From the NCBI GenBank assembly GCA_023313575.1, contig JAJTTP010000031.1, positions 186,001 through 250,000 of the forward strand: DNA of 64,000 bases, written 5' to 3'. The notes beneath the pieces were generated by a model. It saw only the letters and a program-made list of their open reading frames with translations, had not been told where the DNA came from and ran no database searches. This DNA comes from Eutypella sp. D-1. Taxonomy: Eukaryota; Ascomycota; Sordariomycetes; Xylariales; Diatrypaceae. How positions within the stretch are numbered: the first letter of the stretch is position 1; each line of letters opens with the position of its first letter. The position numbers and the translations under genes were made by a program. This document shows, in pieces, positions 25,624-39,400 of this stretch.

Positions 25624-26338
25624 CGCGTGAGGTGGGATTGGGAGTCGAGCCGGGTAATGAGATGAGGAAGTGCTTGACAGGTAGGTATAGATGGAAGTAT
25701 GGTTTTTTTTTCTTCTTCTTTTCTTTCCGTTCCTACTCCAATTAGTCAATGTTGGGTTAAATGTAGAAAATATATAAGTGAAGCTACAAATTCATGGAGT
25801 CGAGACTATTATTCAAGTACCTGCCTAGAGTAAAGTACTAGCGTAAGTACTTAAGTTAGTTGTATGAGGTAACCTTTGGTTTAGCGGATTGACTGCCATC
25901 TTTTTTGACAATTTAGTGGATCCTCCAGCAGTGATAAGATAACAGCGTAACCTCCACTACATAACTGCTACTACAACTACCTAGGTATGTACTTCGTACC
26001 ATCCATGATGTATCTGGTCGCGTGGGTACATGGGACATACCTACTCATACTTACATCTACCTAAATAACCGGGTAATTGCATATACATGTTTATTACTTA
26101 CATCCTAGAAACATATAGTTACCTACCAGCGTTGCCCCGATCTTCCTAGGTCATCATCCTTCATCCCCCCTAAACCGCCACCTCCTTTTGTATAAATTGA
26201 TGAGATTAATATACACCGCTGAATATAACTCTCGATATACACCCATGCCACCTACACTGGACAGCATGGATTTGTGTAGGCTGTAACTTTCAATCCACCA
26301 ACCTTTACGCTGCCGGGATTGCGCACATTTCAGGCACT
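25624..26338. other. Divergent intergenic region with CCTA-type repeats
   Basis: This is the head-to-head spacer between the Utp16-like and TPR genes. It contains CTACCTAGGTA-like motifs (about 25977-25987) and a poly-T tract near 25700. No gene was recognised. Confidence 0.55.
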
Positions 26339-27406
26339 ATGCAAAGGATCGAGATGTATCTCGTACGGTGCATTAAGCATACACACCCCTTAACACCCTT
26401 AATACAACCAGGCTTCCGTATATCTCCCGTCTCCGGTAGATTTCGATGCTGTCCTGAGGCTAGAATAGGAGGCACGGTCTTCTTTAGCACGACGAAGCTA
26501 CACCCTGCTAAGGTCAAGACTGGATTAAGGAGGGATACTTTCAGTAAGGTCAGGTTCCAACAAGACTGCGTACCACCTCTCAGCTTCTGGGCTGAGAGAG
26601 CTCGTCCTCCTTTAGTGAGCGACCTGTCACCAGAAGAATGCTTAGCCGCCGCCCAGAAGTATGCGCAGTTAGCTATAGAGGATGCGCCTAATTGGCGACG
26701 GAAACTCACTACCGAACATCGCATTTCTCTATATACGTTACATTATCTTGTTGCCATGATAATTACCGGCCCTCCATCGCCCGCCTGGCACATGGCAATG
26801 CACATGCTGCACACTGGTGTCCAGTTATCTTATGCCCCGTCCGTCCTGACCATCGTGCGTCTCGCGCACCAGAAGAACTTGCTTGGCCACATCCAATTTT
26901 CACAAGCCGAGGAGGCTTTCGCCCGCATACTGGCACATCGAGATGACCCCAACGCCTGTACCTTACAAGGGCTCATCTTCGCCTCCCAAAAGAATTCTAA
27001 TTCCGATGCCATGGCATTAAAGTGGTTCCTCTCGGCTATGCAACTCGGGGGTGAAGAGCCAGGAGCCTGGGATTGGCAGGCAAGCTGTTACATAGGTCTG
27101 GCAAAGATCTACCTGAAGCAGGGTAAGCTGGCAAAGGCCAAGGAAACTCTACGTCACGCGGCTGATGGCCTTGATATGCCGGAAGCTTGTTGGCTTTATG
27201 CCAACACGTTCGACCAGGACGACGCCGAACGGGTGGTGTGGCTCAAGAAGGCCGCCGTCAGTGGGAATATGGCAGCGGCACGGGAGTTGGGGCAGGCCGC
27301 ACTGCGTGAACTCAATGCCGAGAATATCAGCAATGGAAAGAAGAAAGAAGGACAGTTGCTTGCCGACGAGTGGTTAGCCATTGCGGGAGATAAAGCACTT
27401 GTTTGA
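26339..27406 (+). CDS. TPR/Sel1-like repeat protein, probably mitochondrial
   Basis: Single-exon frame of 355 aa. The first about 70 residues are poor in acidic residues and contain several Arg and Lys with hydrophobic residues (ending near FFSTTKLHPAKVKTGLRR), consistent with a mitochondrial presequence; this is inference. The rest is helical: residues about 195-330 contain A-x-x-W/Y-x-x-x-A units (ALKWFLSAMQ, YIGLAKIYLKQGKLAKAKE, VVWLKKAAVSGNMAAARELG) typical of TPR or Sel1 repeats that bind partner proteins. No catalytic motif is seen. Fungal homologues are usually annotated only as TPR or hypothetical proteins, so I give no specific function. It is convergent with the Pls-like gene. Confidence 0.75.
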   Translation: MQRIEMYLVRCIKHTHPLTPLIQPGFRISPVSGRFRCCPEARIGGTVFFSTTKLHPAKVKTGLRRDTFSKVRFQQDCVPPLSFWAERARPPLVSDLSPEECLAAAQKYAQLAIEDAPNWRRKLTTEHRISLYTLHYLVAMIITGPPSPAWHMAMHMLHTGVQLSYAPSVLTIVRLAHQKNLLGHIQFSQAEEAFARILAHRDDPNACTLQGLIFASQKNSNSDAMALKWFLSAMQLGGEEPGAWDWQASCYIGLAKIYLKQGKLAKAKETLRHAADGLDMPEACWLYANTFDQDDAERVVWLKKAAVSGNMAAARELGQAALRELNAENISNGKKKEGQLLADEWLAIAGDKALV

Positions 27407-28583
27407 TATGCCCGAGATACTGTATGGCAATGGGTGGTAGTAATTGGAAACAGAACTTGGACTCCAAGTTGACGTTGTTCACGTTGATTGGCCAAGCTCG
27501 CCTTCAGCCGAGATACCAGCTCCCCTGCCTCTCAGAGGAAGTTGAATTTATTGTATACGCAGGTTTATATTGCGTTCCGTATTACGATTCGGGCCGTATG
27601 TCTACCCCTTACCTATCGATAGAATCGTATGCCTACTTAGGCTATACAGGTTTTATTCAGTAAAGGCAGACAGGCAGGCATTTGGGTTCCTTTGATGAGA
27701 AGGGGATCTATGGATAACTTAAGTAACTGAAGCAATCCAAGATTCAAAGTTTTAAAATTTTTATCGTACTCACCGAAAAGTCATTATATGCATTATTTTC
27801 GCAATAATACACAAGTATAACTCATAGCCTTGGAAAGGGGGGACCCGTCTCGGGACCGATTGTGGGCCGACCGTGGACCGACCGTAAACCGCTAGCGTCC
27901 GCTGGCGACAACTATTATGGAGATACAAGACAACGTTAGGAAGGCTTGGAGGCTTGGGAGCTTTGGAAAGTTCCGTATCAGGTATGTGCTATGTGCATAG
28001 CAACCTTAAAAGGTATTATCGACTGGGTTTAGACTAGGAGATTAGACCATTAACCACATTCTTATGTAGGTAGGCAATATAGGCAGGCAGCCATTCATCT
28101 TTCAAGAAGAGAAAGAGATAGGAGTTCTGTCCGGTGTAAGTTACAACAACTGCTTCACCGAAACAAATCTCTAAACCTCTCATACAAGCAAACACATAAT
28201 CGCTGAGACATCGCCCTCTCATCATTCAGCTCGACGACCCCTTGCGTCAAGTAATTTGCATATACTCATCTTGTCTTGTCGTCCAAGCGTGGCATAATCA
28301 CTCATTCGTCTCCCAGGCCAATTAACCTCCATCGTCGCCATCATCATCGTCATCGTCATCGTCATCTTTATTATCGAGTCCAACATTGGTTGAATTCTAG
28401 GTCAAAATCTAATGAGGCTGCTTGAGGGTGAGGCATAAAATGAAACAGGAAAGAAAAGATGACAGAAATTATCGACAGAGATATTATGGAACAAGAAAAG
28501 ACAAAACCTCCAACCCCCAACACCCCAAAGCCAAGGTATCTATGTACGTGGTGATATATATACTGCGAATCGACAAATAAACC
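27407..28583. other. Convergent spacer, no gene seen
   Basis: This 1.2-kb gap holds the 3' flanks of the TPR gene and the Pls-like gene. A TCATCG/TCATCA run (about 28338-28370) is the only notable element. Short frames at 27403-27663 and 28034-28225 have no supporting features. Confidence 0.55.
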
Positions 28584-31500
28584 TTATGGACAATTCGGCA
28601 CCCTGGAAGCACGGAACCGGCCTGCTGGCCACCCTTGCATCGTCACCCCTTCATCCACAACGTCGCCTGCCATGATGAGCGTGTGCTCCAGGAGACAAGA
28701 GTCTGCACCCATCTCCGCTCCGCTCAGCAATCGACTGCTTGTCCGCAACACGCTCCGGTCACCAACCCGGAGTCGGTTCAGATCGAACTTGCCCCGAGTG
28801 TTGATGTGTCCAACCAGACTTGCGTCATCTACCGTTACTCTATCACCCAGAGTGAGCAAGTCTGGCTCTGTCAGCATCAGACTCGGTCGTCCGTTCACGA
28901 AGAGCGCACAATCTTTGCCAATCTCCGCGCCTAGAGCCTTAAAGTACCACACCATGTATGCCGTGCCCGTGAACATTCCGAGGAGCCCGTAACCCTGGAA
29001 GCAGCGGAGCCGCATCTTCTCGATCGTGAGGAAGATCTGCCATCGTTGGCAGTAGCTGCTCTTATCCCAGTCATAGTTGCCCGGCTCTCTACGCCCAAGC
29101 AGGCTCCACTTGGCAATGATGATGACGGTGAGAGTTATCAAAGATTCGATGGAAACAAGGGTCGAGATCAGTCCCGCAAAGAGCCCAAAGAGCGCGAAAG
29201 GGTCCCATGGAGCATAGTTGCCGATGGTCTCCGCCTTTCGAAACACAAGAGCTACGAGCTGGACAGCTGATATCGACGAAGCATCCCAGAATACGTGAGA
29301 GAACACGATGATCGATGCAGAGTAGAGGAAGATCTGCCATTGTCGCAGCACATAGTATGGTGCTTGGCGTTGGTAGAAAGCCTTGCCGAAAGGAGAAGAC
29401 GAATCATCCGGCTCGCTAGAGCTGTCACTGGCAGTGTCCGACTCTTCTTCCTTGGTCTTCTCGAGTCTGCGTGAGAGCAGTTTGTTCGGTACCGGTTGGG
29501 ACATGCTCTCGCCTAGCTCAAGGTCCTTTTCCGAAACAGCGACCGTACGAGGATCTGGGGTGGAATGGCCTGTCTGGATTGACGGCGTCATGGGCGACGA
29601 GGGTGCTGCAGTGCCCGGCATTGGCGTGTTGGTCAAAGTCGGTCCTCTGAGGTCAAACTTGGCCTTCTCTTCATACGCCCAGGTATCATCACCCGAGTCG
29701 CAGTCTGTGTCCAGAGCCTTACGGGAGGTGTTGGCTCGTGTGAGATTAAGGCACTCTCCACCCTTTGATCCAACATAGGTACCACCGGTCTCATAAGTCT
29801 TGCCGCGTCTCGTCAGCGCTCCACTCCCCATCGTGGTCCTTTCCTCCACGGTGACGCCGGGGAGCACAACTACACGATCCGCAATCATCGCGCGGTCTCC
29901 TACTTTGATAGTAGCAGATCCAGTGCCATCAGACGTGATAAGGTGCGACCGAGACCCGAACACAACATCATTTCCGATGTCGAGAAGATGGTAGTCGCCG
30001 ATGCTTGGGCCAGTGCCGGGCCAGTAGATGTGCCGCCCTGCCTTGCCGCCAAGCGCTCGGATTGCTACGCTGGTTGCCTCATAGTGCTGTCCAAACAAGG
30101 CCGTCACTTCGTGGAACTGGGAACCTGGCATCAACGACTTCATGAGTGCTGCACGCCATATTTGAATCTGGCTTTTCCCATGAGCGGGGCCCGGCTTTAA
30201 GGGGCCAAAGACGAAGTCCATCGTTATCCTAACCAGCACCACGAATGCGAAGATGAGCAAAGGTCCAAATAGTGTTCGCAGAGCGCGAGCCAGGTAGTGG
30301 TAGCCGACTCGCTCGCCTTGCACAAACCAGTCCAGAGTCGCGGTAAGAGGGTTGCCCTGACGGCTCGGATTCCTTAGCACGATGCCTACAAGACCACCCA
30401 ACCAAGGGACGAGATACAAAAATCTCGAGATGATCCAAAGGGGAGCCGTGCCCAAGGCCGTAAGCGCCCAATGTGCGCTGGCGACTTTAGTTGCGGACAA
30501 ATCACGGTTGGCTTCGGTTGCATCGTCGAGCTCCCATGACGATGAGTTTGGTCCGATACAGGTGTCGTCAGGAACCGTGGTGCCGGGCGCCACAACCGAG
30601 CTCACCCCTACGGAGGCGTTCCTGCCAATACGGATCTTGCCCAGGTACATGGATGTGTTGCGTTCCGCTCCGAACGGTCGCGTAATACAGCCGTCCAGGG
30701 TGGCATTGTCACCAATCTCGAGCAGATCCCATTCGCCCAGTTGAGCGTCCTTGATAGTTACTCCGCGTCCGATTTTGGCACCCAGGAGCCGGTAGTACCA
30801 GATCTCGAGACTCCCGGTCGCCATGAAGCATCCCTTCCCACAGACGTCGACGATTTTCTGAGTCAACCACCAACGAGTGTGGTATGGCCCCCACATAGGA
30901 TATAGGCCCTCTTTGTGTTTACCGATAAGAATCCATTTCGAAGCGATTCCAACCCAGGGCAGTATCGACTTCGCAACTAACCTAGCGATGAACATGCAGA
31001 TAACTAGGCAGAGGAGTCTTCCCAGGATGGTCTCCGTGATGGGGAGGCGCTGTGCGTAACTCAGGGCATAGATGAACATGGACCATTGGAAGGCTCTGCA
31101 AAGAGGGTAGACGATCATCATCGGCGTGAGTTGAAGCAGAAGCAGTACTGGATTTGTCGAGCTGTATGTCTTCTCACATCCTGGCAACGCAGCTTGCTCT
31201 CCGAGGTCTTCCGTCTCTCTATGCTTGTCGATGTAGATTGTCAAGGCGTCGACAGACCCGTCATTGAAGATCAAGTCTACAGGAAGGTGCATCTTGAACT
31301 GTGTTCGTAGAGCAGACAGGAGCTTGCCCGCCTTCAGCGAATCGCCGCCCAACTCGAAGAAGTCTTTGTGTGGAGGAATATCTTTGGTATCAAGTCCAAG
31401 GATGTCGGCAAAGATCCAAGTAATCCTACCACTAGTCGAAGACGACAACTCCAACTCCCGGAGGACTTGGATCTCTGCCAAGAATTTGTGGAAACGGGCC

Positions 31501-33489
31501 GTGTCCATGTTGCCATCCTCGTCACGTGGTAGGGGCTCCGAAAGGGCTGTGATCCTATGGGGCACAGCGTACCCGTCTAACAAATCCGATAGCTGCTCCC
31601 TGATCCAGTGCGTCCTTTCTTCGGGGATAGGGGCGTCGTGACTGTGAGTGGGCGCAAGATAAGCGTCTAGTGTCCCTGACTCTTTCTTAATTTCCATATG
31701 CACATCGGTTCCGCGGCCTGCGAGGTTGGCAATCGCTTGCTGGACGATGTTCTCTTCGATCTGGCACATCGACGACGGGATCGGGACAGAAAGGGCTGTG
31801 TCTGTTGGAGGGCATGAGGCTTCCCAATGTTTTTCAGTGAATGGCATATAATCGGTCGTGGAAGGCAGACCAAGTCGTTCGCCCAGCCTGATTCGCAAGA
31901 CTTTGCCGTTCCTCTTCGGTGTGTCATCCATGTACACTATGACCACAGGCCACTTCACCTGCTGCAGCGTCGTCTTCAACGCCTCTTGTAGCAGTCGCAC
32001 GTCAACTCGAGGTTTACCCGGCGGTGTCACCAGCGCGATACCGACGACCTCTTGCAGCACGTCGTGGCGTACGGAGAAGGCAAGTGCCTGGGACACGCGT
32101 CCGAAGATTGGTGAGTCCTCCCTCTCAGCTGCTGAAATGATGGCGTTCTCGACCTCGAAAGGGGATATGAGCTCGCCCCCTCGATTAATGACTTCCTTGT
32201 TCCGGCCGGTGATGTACAGGTATCCATCCTCGTCCATATAACCCATGTCACCCGTGTCGAACCATCCTTCGGCAGTAAACGGGGACTTGTCGAGTGTGCC
32301 ATCTGAACGAAGATACCCTTTGAAAGTGGGTTCTCCGCGAACAGAGATACGGCCGACGGTGTGAGGCGGTACCTCTCGATCGAGTCCATCCAAGACAGTC
32401 AGTCCTGGGCCTGTGGATATGCCCGATGTTCCGGGACGATCAAGCTTGTAGTCGACAGGTGGGGTACTGATAGGCATGCATTCGGTCATGCCATAGCTCG
32501 GCAGTACGATGGAACCGAATGTGTCGCGTAGCTGGACCGCCAGAGCCGGAAGAAGGGCTCCCGCCGCGTTACAGATGAGCCGGATTCTCGACTTGGCCAA
32601 GGCATCCGGACGACTTTTTACCTCTTCCAAGATGAGTGCGTGCATGGAAGGTGAGGCATAATACCATGTAGGGCCCATGGTCTCTGTGACATCCCAGAAG
32701 AGGTTGGGATCAAACCCAGGGCAGCAAACGGTCGATCCGCCAGCAAAGATAGGCGCGAAAATGTTACGAACCAAACCTCCGCTACATGGCAGTCAGACAC
32801 TGCTTCGACGGTCTCTTTGGGGTTGGCAAAACTTACACGTGATATAAAGGCATCATATTGAGGCAGACATCGGTGTCCTTCAACGCCCAGGAATCGATAA
32901 CGAAACCGACACCGCAGACGATAGAGTGGGTCGTCATCGGTACTACCTTTTTGTTTCCGCTTGTGCCGCTGGTGAAGAGGATGATGCTGATATCATCGTC
33001 CTTATTCGGGCTAGGCTTCACCACGGCGGCCGGTATACTTCCCTTCGGGCATTCCAGACGGATACCTTCCCCGTTGTCCTCGACATAGAACACAGTGAGA
33101 CCCATCTGCCCCAATTGGAGCTTCTCGTCCTCTGTCCGGCAGGTGAGGATGGCGCTAGCGCCCGAGAGGGCAACATCAGCGGCTACCTGCTCGGGCCCAG
33201 CCGCGGGGTTGATCGGGGCCGCGGCATACCACGTAGCGGTGGCTATCACCGCTGCAGCAAGCAGTGGCCCGTTAGGGAGTAATATGGCCAGAACCGGCTT
33301 CTTGAGACAGCCTTTGTTCGTGACGGGTATCTCGAACCCCTTGACGAATTCGAGTAACTGGTTGTGGGTGATGTCCTGTTGCCCGTTGGAGTTCCGCAGG
33401 GCAGCCTTGGACGACGGCTCAAGAAAGTCAGCGAGGCAGCTATAGGACGACTGTATCCGCTCGAAGCGGGACTCCCGTTCAGGTAGCAT
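28584..33489 (-). CDS. NRPS-like synthetase with Pls architecture (A-T-TM-C1-TM-C2-TM-C3)
   Basis: Two exons: 33489-32837 and 32781-28584 (intron 55 bp, phase 2), 1616 aa. The adenylation domain shows A3 (LFTSGTSGNKK), A5 (YGMTE, about 314), A7 (TGD, about 394), A8 (GRNKEVINRGGE) and A10 (PKRNGK, Lys about 511). A carrier domain follows with GGDS (Ser about 699) for phosphopantetheine. Then come hydrophobic segments (about 765-830) and three similar hexapeptide/left-handed beta-helix domains (about 850-975, 1095-1225, 1460-1616), separated by further membrane segments. This A-T-TM-three-C-domain layout is that of Streptomyces epsilon-poly-L-lysine synthetase Pls, and a fungal enzyme of this kind has been described from Epichloe. 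There is no condensation or thioesterase domain. The substrate could be lysine or another amino acid; it cannot be read here. Between the A domain and the carrier lies a second A-subdomain-like segment without the lysine. No tailoring genes are adjacent. Confidence 0.85.
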
Positions 33490-36400
33490 GTTGAAGGCTG
33501 TCGTCTAAGCTTTCAGCATTGATAGTCTGGGGAAATCTCAAGATGGGAGATTCAGTCCGTGCGTGCTCGTAATGATGGATTCTGGTATGTTGTACCAAAG
33601 TCGATCCACACCCTCAAAGAGCGGCACCTCGTACTGGTATGCCGGAAGAAGACGAAGCACATTTAATAGTCGAGAGATGGTACGGTGGTTACCGCTGTGG
33701 TCATGGTGGGGGGGAGGCCCGAATATTAAAGCCGCCTCGGGAGCACTGGACAACGTCAACCGCAAGTACCGATCGATCTCAAGGGCCAACGATGATCAAC
33801 TACTGGAAGCGAATTCGACGCGTCGACGGTCGATGGTCGGTTAAACCTGGAAGACGGCACGGTCAAGAAATCCCATAAACTTTTATGGAACGGAACGGCC
33901 CTACTAATATAGTCCATCGCTCGGCTCTTAATAGTCGACATAGCTACGGCATGTACGGAGGAGGTGAGTATAACCTGCAAGAGACAGACTCTTTCCTAAT
34001 ATCCCGGCGGGTGTGTGCCATGCGTGAGACCCTGGTCAGAGGGTCGGACTTCCTCTCGTTACTTGACATCGCACCAAGGGGTGTAGAGTCGCCAATCCGA
34101 CGTGTGGCGTGCGGCATCCCGGGCTATCATTGGAAGATGGAATCCTAATATTATCTCCACCAACGCTTCTACTCAGCAACCATCTAGCAGCGCGGTCCAC
34201 AGTAATCAGTCATAGGGAACATTTCCCTGTTCTGTTAAAGATGGGAAAAGTTTTTTTTCCTTCATGTATCTGGCAATTTGGGTATCAGAGACGGCCGAAG
34301 CTAAGAGTTCTAGGTTGTATCCTACGGCATTGTTGAGGCAGTGATCTACGCTCGTTAGTCGTATTGGGATATAGCGAAGGATAAGGCTGCACAGGACGAA
34401 CCCCTGAAGCCACTCTCTGCGATCTGCGGTCTGCCCCTGTAGGAAGCTGTGAACAGACGAGGATGGCGCACCTCCCGATCCAAATAGTTCTCGAAGTAAA
34501 CCACTGGGCGCGTTGTGGTTAAAAAGACATCCATGTCAGGTACCGCTCGATACCGAATATCAGACCCTCAGAACTTGCCCATCTAGGTATAAACCTCCCC
34601 GTAGAACGCCCTACTAGTCGCAAATTTAATATTTTTTCACGTGCCGTTTATTTCCCCTTGCCATTTAAGCTAAAATATAAACTTCGATTCTTTCTTAGAC
34701 GGGAAATACTGGAGTACGCACAAGGATGCCAGGACACACGGCTAGCCACCTGCGACGGCGGCAATAGCCAACAGCAGCAGCGTAGCAAGGACGGCAAGAG
34801 GAGCATAACTGCTTTTTTTAGAGCAGCATCCCCTTCCAGATTTGCGGGATGCGTTATATCATTGCCTACACGCAGCAGCTACAGCGCGCGCTAAACGGAA
34901 TAACGACATCCATTTACTTGCCCTAGTCAGGTGTATGGTAGGCCCCTCCCTCAGTGGCCGGCATATATTGGATGCATGTCTAATGCGGTGCTCGTGGATG
35001 CCGCGTTGGTTACTGCCACTGCCAGCTAGGATTGCTTATTCTAGCCATCCATAATCCGCAAGAATAAAAGATTAAAATAAAAGAGGATGCTGAAGGAATA
35101 GAACGTGGGCTCCAGGGCCCCACGGGGACTCTACATACTGTCAAGACTGTATGCCTAGGTAGACAAGTAAGTAGTTGAGATAGTGGAAGATAGTGAGAGT
35201 TGTCGAACTGGGTTGTCAGGTTGTCCGGTTATGCGGCGTCTCCAGGCTTTCCCAGCCCAATGATCGGTGAGAACCAGTAGAATCGATGCAGGCCAAGCCT
35301 CAAGCCGGGACAGCTTGACATTAGACGGTCCATCCCCTTGCATTAGGTACAGGTAATCCCGCCCCTGTACATACGTAGTAGGAGTGTAAAGCTTTTTAGC
35401 CCTGCCACTACGAGATATCGTGCGTTGCCGCTCGGTAACTGTCTACCTTGTTGTGCAAGTGAGATGGTATGTAGCCATTTATAAGGTAGGTATGTGCTGT
35501 GCTGGAGAGGCGGAGAGGGCTACAACACCATAACGTTGTAGACCCCGATGCATTCCAGCACACCCACAGTCTCCTTCCAAGGCTAGTAGTTTATATGTAG
35601 TTTATAGGTAATTTGCAAGCTGTTATTCTCAGCCTCCTTCCTGATCGACATGCTGCCCTCTTAATGCAACCGTGCAAGAAGCTGGCTAGCTGGCCAGCTG
35701 AGCTGACAACCAGCCAGCGTACGCGTTCAGAAGAGGAGGGATCCCCGAGGATGATATACGACGACGATAACGAGACAGCAAAGCCATCAGCAGCACACAC
35801 GTTTTTGAAGTCACGATAACGTGGGTATTGGATCGTAGTACAGCGAAAGGCCCCCCAAAAAACTACGAGACTTGCAGCATATGTACTAAATGTTGGTGAT
35901 CGGCCACGTAATATCCGGCCTTTGGGTCCCAATCGTCCGGTTCCCCATACCGGCAAGAGTCATCGCCGCAGACTTTTGCCAGTGTAATATTTTATTTATT
36001 TATTTATTTTGCTTCTTTTCCCCTTTTCTTTCTTTTTCCTTTAGCCCCCCCCCCCTTCGTTTTGGTCTGTTGGCGTGATAAGACAGATAACTGTGCCGGG
36101 TTAATTATCGTCGTGGTTTTTCTAACTTTTTTAGATTCTTTTTTTAGGATGTCCGGAGTGAGAAATGAGTTGTAAGTGTGTACATGTGTAACTTGTACTC
36201 AGGCAAAGCTATAATCTTGTCACATACATCCCGGGTTTTTCCTGGGGATACGAGGGTGACCTGTGTGGCCTAGGAGACGAATGGAGAGTGTGCTACCTGC
36301 ATATCCATGATCTTAGTCCCATAGTTCGTCGGTTCTTACAGATAATGCTGTCATTATGGCAAGACATTTCTTCTGTAATGCTATCTATCTACCTACTCTG

Positions 36401-39400
36401 TACCTATATGTATGTAGATAGGTAAGAGGTATGTATGTAAAGTATAAGGAAAAAGAGAACCCGTCTGCCCGCCCCACTAACCTAGGTAGGTACTGAAGTA
36501 AGTAACTACGTTTATGTAAGGTATAAGACTCGACCGCTAACTATTGGATGTCTCATAATACCCTCCTATTCACACATAACCTCGAGATATGACCTACAAG
36601 TTTAGGTAAGTTGGGCAATTATCGGCCTGCGCGGGAAGAACACGGAACTGGCGCCAGCTAACTTGATTACTAGCACTAGCCTTGAAGGGGCATATAGCGT
36701 ACTATAAAGTGGCTACCACAAGTGCAAATATTACAGATTAGCGTGCCTGATAGACTCAGTAATTGCCTATATTGGTTAGCCTTCTAATAAATTTCCCTAG
36801 GGCTAATGTAGCTCGTAGCTTATCTACACTAAGTACTTACCCAACTGTATGGGCGGGGCGGGGGCGGCTGAATCTCCGTTTACGAGGACACCTATACGGC
36901 TCTAGCAGTACATTGGCACTGTACTACTTTTACCTGTACCTAGCAGTAGTTGCAGTCGTTGTAGTACGAACCCTCAGCTCCGTCCGCTAGCTTAGGTACT
37001 GCACCTACACGTAGAGCTCATGTAGTTTGTCTGGATATGCCGGGGGATTTTAGTAGTGCTACCCCCCACGTTTAGCATATGTAAGTAGTGGATATGGTCT
37101 ATAGCTAGTACTGTACTTAGACATGGGTACCTACCAAGGAGTAGCCGCCCCCATGCCCAGATCCATGCCCAAATGTGCCATATTTTCACAAATACAGTAG
37201 GACTGGACTCCTTTATCTTACTATCTCACTACCTACATGTAGTACCGGAATTAAAAAAAAGATTGCTTACCTGTAGATGATACAACCCCTAAAGGAGTAG
37301 GTGATATATATATTTAAGGGGAAAGGGGGAAGGGTCAAGGGGGGAAGACGCCATCTCGACATAAATTGGCACTTATAGTTAATCATTTGGATGAGGCTTG
37401 AGGATTCGGCGCAAAGTCGAACGAACCTGGATACTCCTAGAAAAATTCTGGCGAAGAAGGGGTGGGGTGGATGTCTAGATGCCTACTACCTTGACTACTA
37501 CATAGATATCCAGGTCGCCAGGTGAGTGGATTATGTGGATGAGTGGGTATCCATGTCCATGTCATGGATCTTCACATATATGTAGTAGTGGCAGATGGCA
37601 AAAGTGCGAGACAAGACCGTTGTTGTGGGCTCGGCGAGACAACACTCGTCGGTAGATAGAAGAGGCTGATGGCAAAGAAAAGCATCTCGGTACTACAGTA
37701 GCCGGGCAGCCGGTGGAGTGGGGGAGAAGACAAGGCTCGGTATTCTCTCAGGTGTTCCTTCGCGTCGATCCAATCAAGCATGACATGAAATTTCGGAGAG
37801 AGCTCCAGGGCAGGTGAGCAACAGTTAGCAATACAATGTGGCTACGATGTAGCTAAACACCATTGACCACTCTATCTCCATCTTCGGTCAAAACCTGAAA
37901 CCTGAGGGGGTTCGAAGAGCCCTACAGATCGTCCTGATGTGCTTCACTGTCGCAATACGGAAGGGGAGAAGGAGACATAGCTAACGACAGTATGAAGCAA
38001 ACAAAACCGTCCAATGAAATTTACAAGCGTAAAACTTCGGCTGAACTTGATACTACTACGAGTATGATGGACGCATACGCCACTGACTAACTAACTGCCA
38101 TTTTAGTAGTCGGTTGTCTCTATAATTAGTCGCCATGCAACGCCGATACACTAACTTAGGTAACGGTCAAAAGTATGAAATCCCATCGAGACCGCCGAGC
38201 CTTTATTTAATCAATGTTCAGATTTTCCCGTCTTGGATAGCGGGCCCCCACAACACCATAACGCCAATGTGCCTGTATCGTCATGCTAGATAGCATGTGT
38301 GAACACACTAGAAAGAGACGTTTGAGGCCATACATCAGATGGCATCTTTGGACCAGTATCTGCCGTGATCAAGGCATCCCTGACGATTCCTAGGTTCCCA
38401 TGTGGCTTGGCGTCTAAGACGGGCAAGTGGGGAGTACGTTGATAACTCTCTACCTTTACTACACACACCATAGTGGTGGTCGAACTCTATCGAACGAACA
38501 CCTATCGAGGTAGTTTGTGAGGCTTTAGGAGCTCTGCCAAGATGGTACCAAGAAATTTTGGGGGGAGGGGGCCTCGCAGAAATGGCCATGTTTGTTACCT
38601 AACCAACGCTCATCTTGCCCGAGTGAAACAACTTCTCCGAAAGGACGGCAATACTAAGGACGTGTCGCCGGTGGTCTCGGTCCGTTACCGTTCTGCAACA
38701 CGACGTCGTGGCGTCTTGCGTTATCGGTATATGGAACGTGGTACCTGCCTTAGGCAAAGACCGGGCTAGGCAAAGCGAGAGGGAAAGAACCGTAGGCAGG
38801 GTGGATATCTATGATCTATAAACTATAATACTTAGAATTATATAGCAGGTTCCCACATGGCAGTGATAGACTACAGGGTATACCACATGCTTAGCATGCT
38901 GCTATCCTCAAATGAACCGTTACGGCCTCGGAGTCTTCCCTTCGGTGTGTTAGGGGCACTGGATAATTAGAGACCGAGGCATGTTCCGGTTCTCAAGAAG
39001 TGAATAAACGACTTCGACTTCCACCCATAGAAGCGAACCGGACCGGATAAGAGCGGCGATCCGCCAAGAACTACTCCTCTACATATGCCATCTACACATA
39101 TTTTGCCCCCTATCACAATACTGCTTTAGTTGAGCAGTCTGGCCGAATGTGTATCGCCAAGTCCAAGGTGCCCGACGCACAATTTCGAGTACCAGAATAC
39201 AGTCGCTTGGCCGCGAGCTCGATGCCCTGAAGAGTCGCGATGGGTTAGTTATGGTGAAAGACTCATTCCGGTTAAAGGAGGAGCAGCCAGGCTTCCGTAT
39301 CTTTCCACTCCGTCATCATCCGGCCAGCGAAGAGACTACAAAAGCACCTACCAACGTGCCAAGGAGCAGAGGAAATTGTGACACGATACCACCCGCGGAG

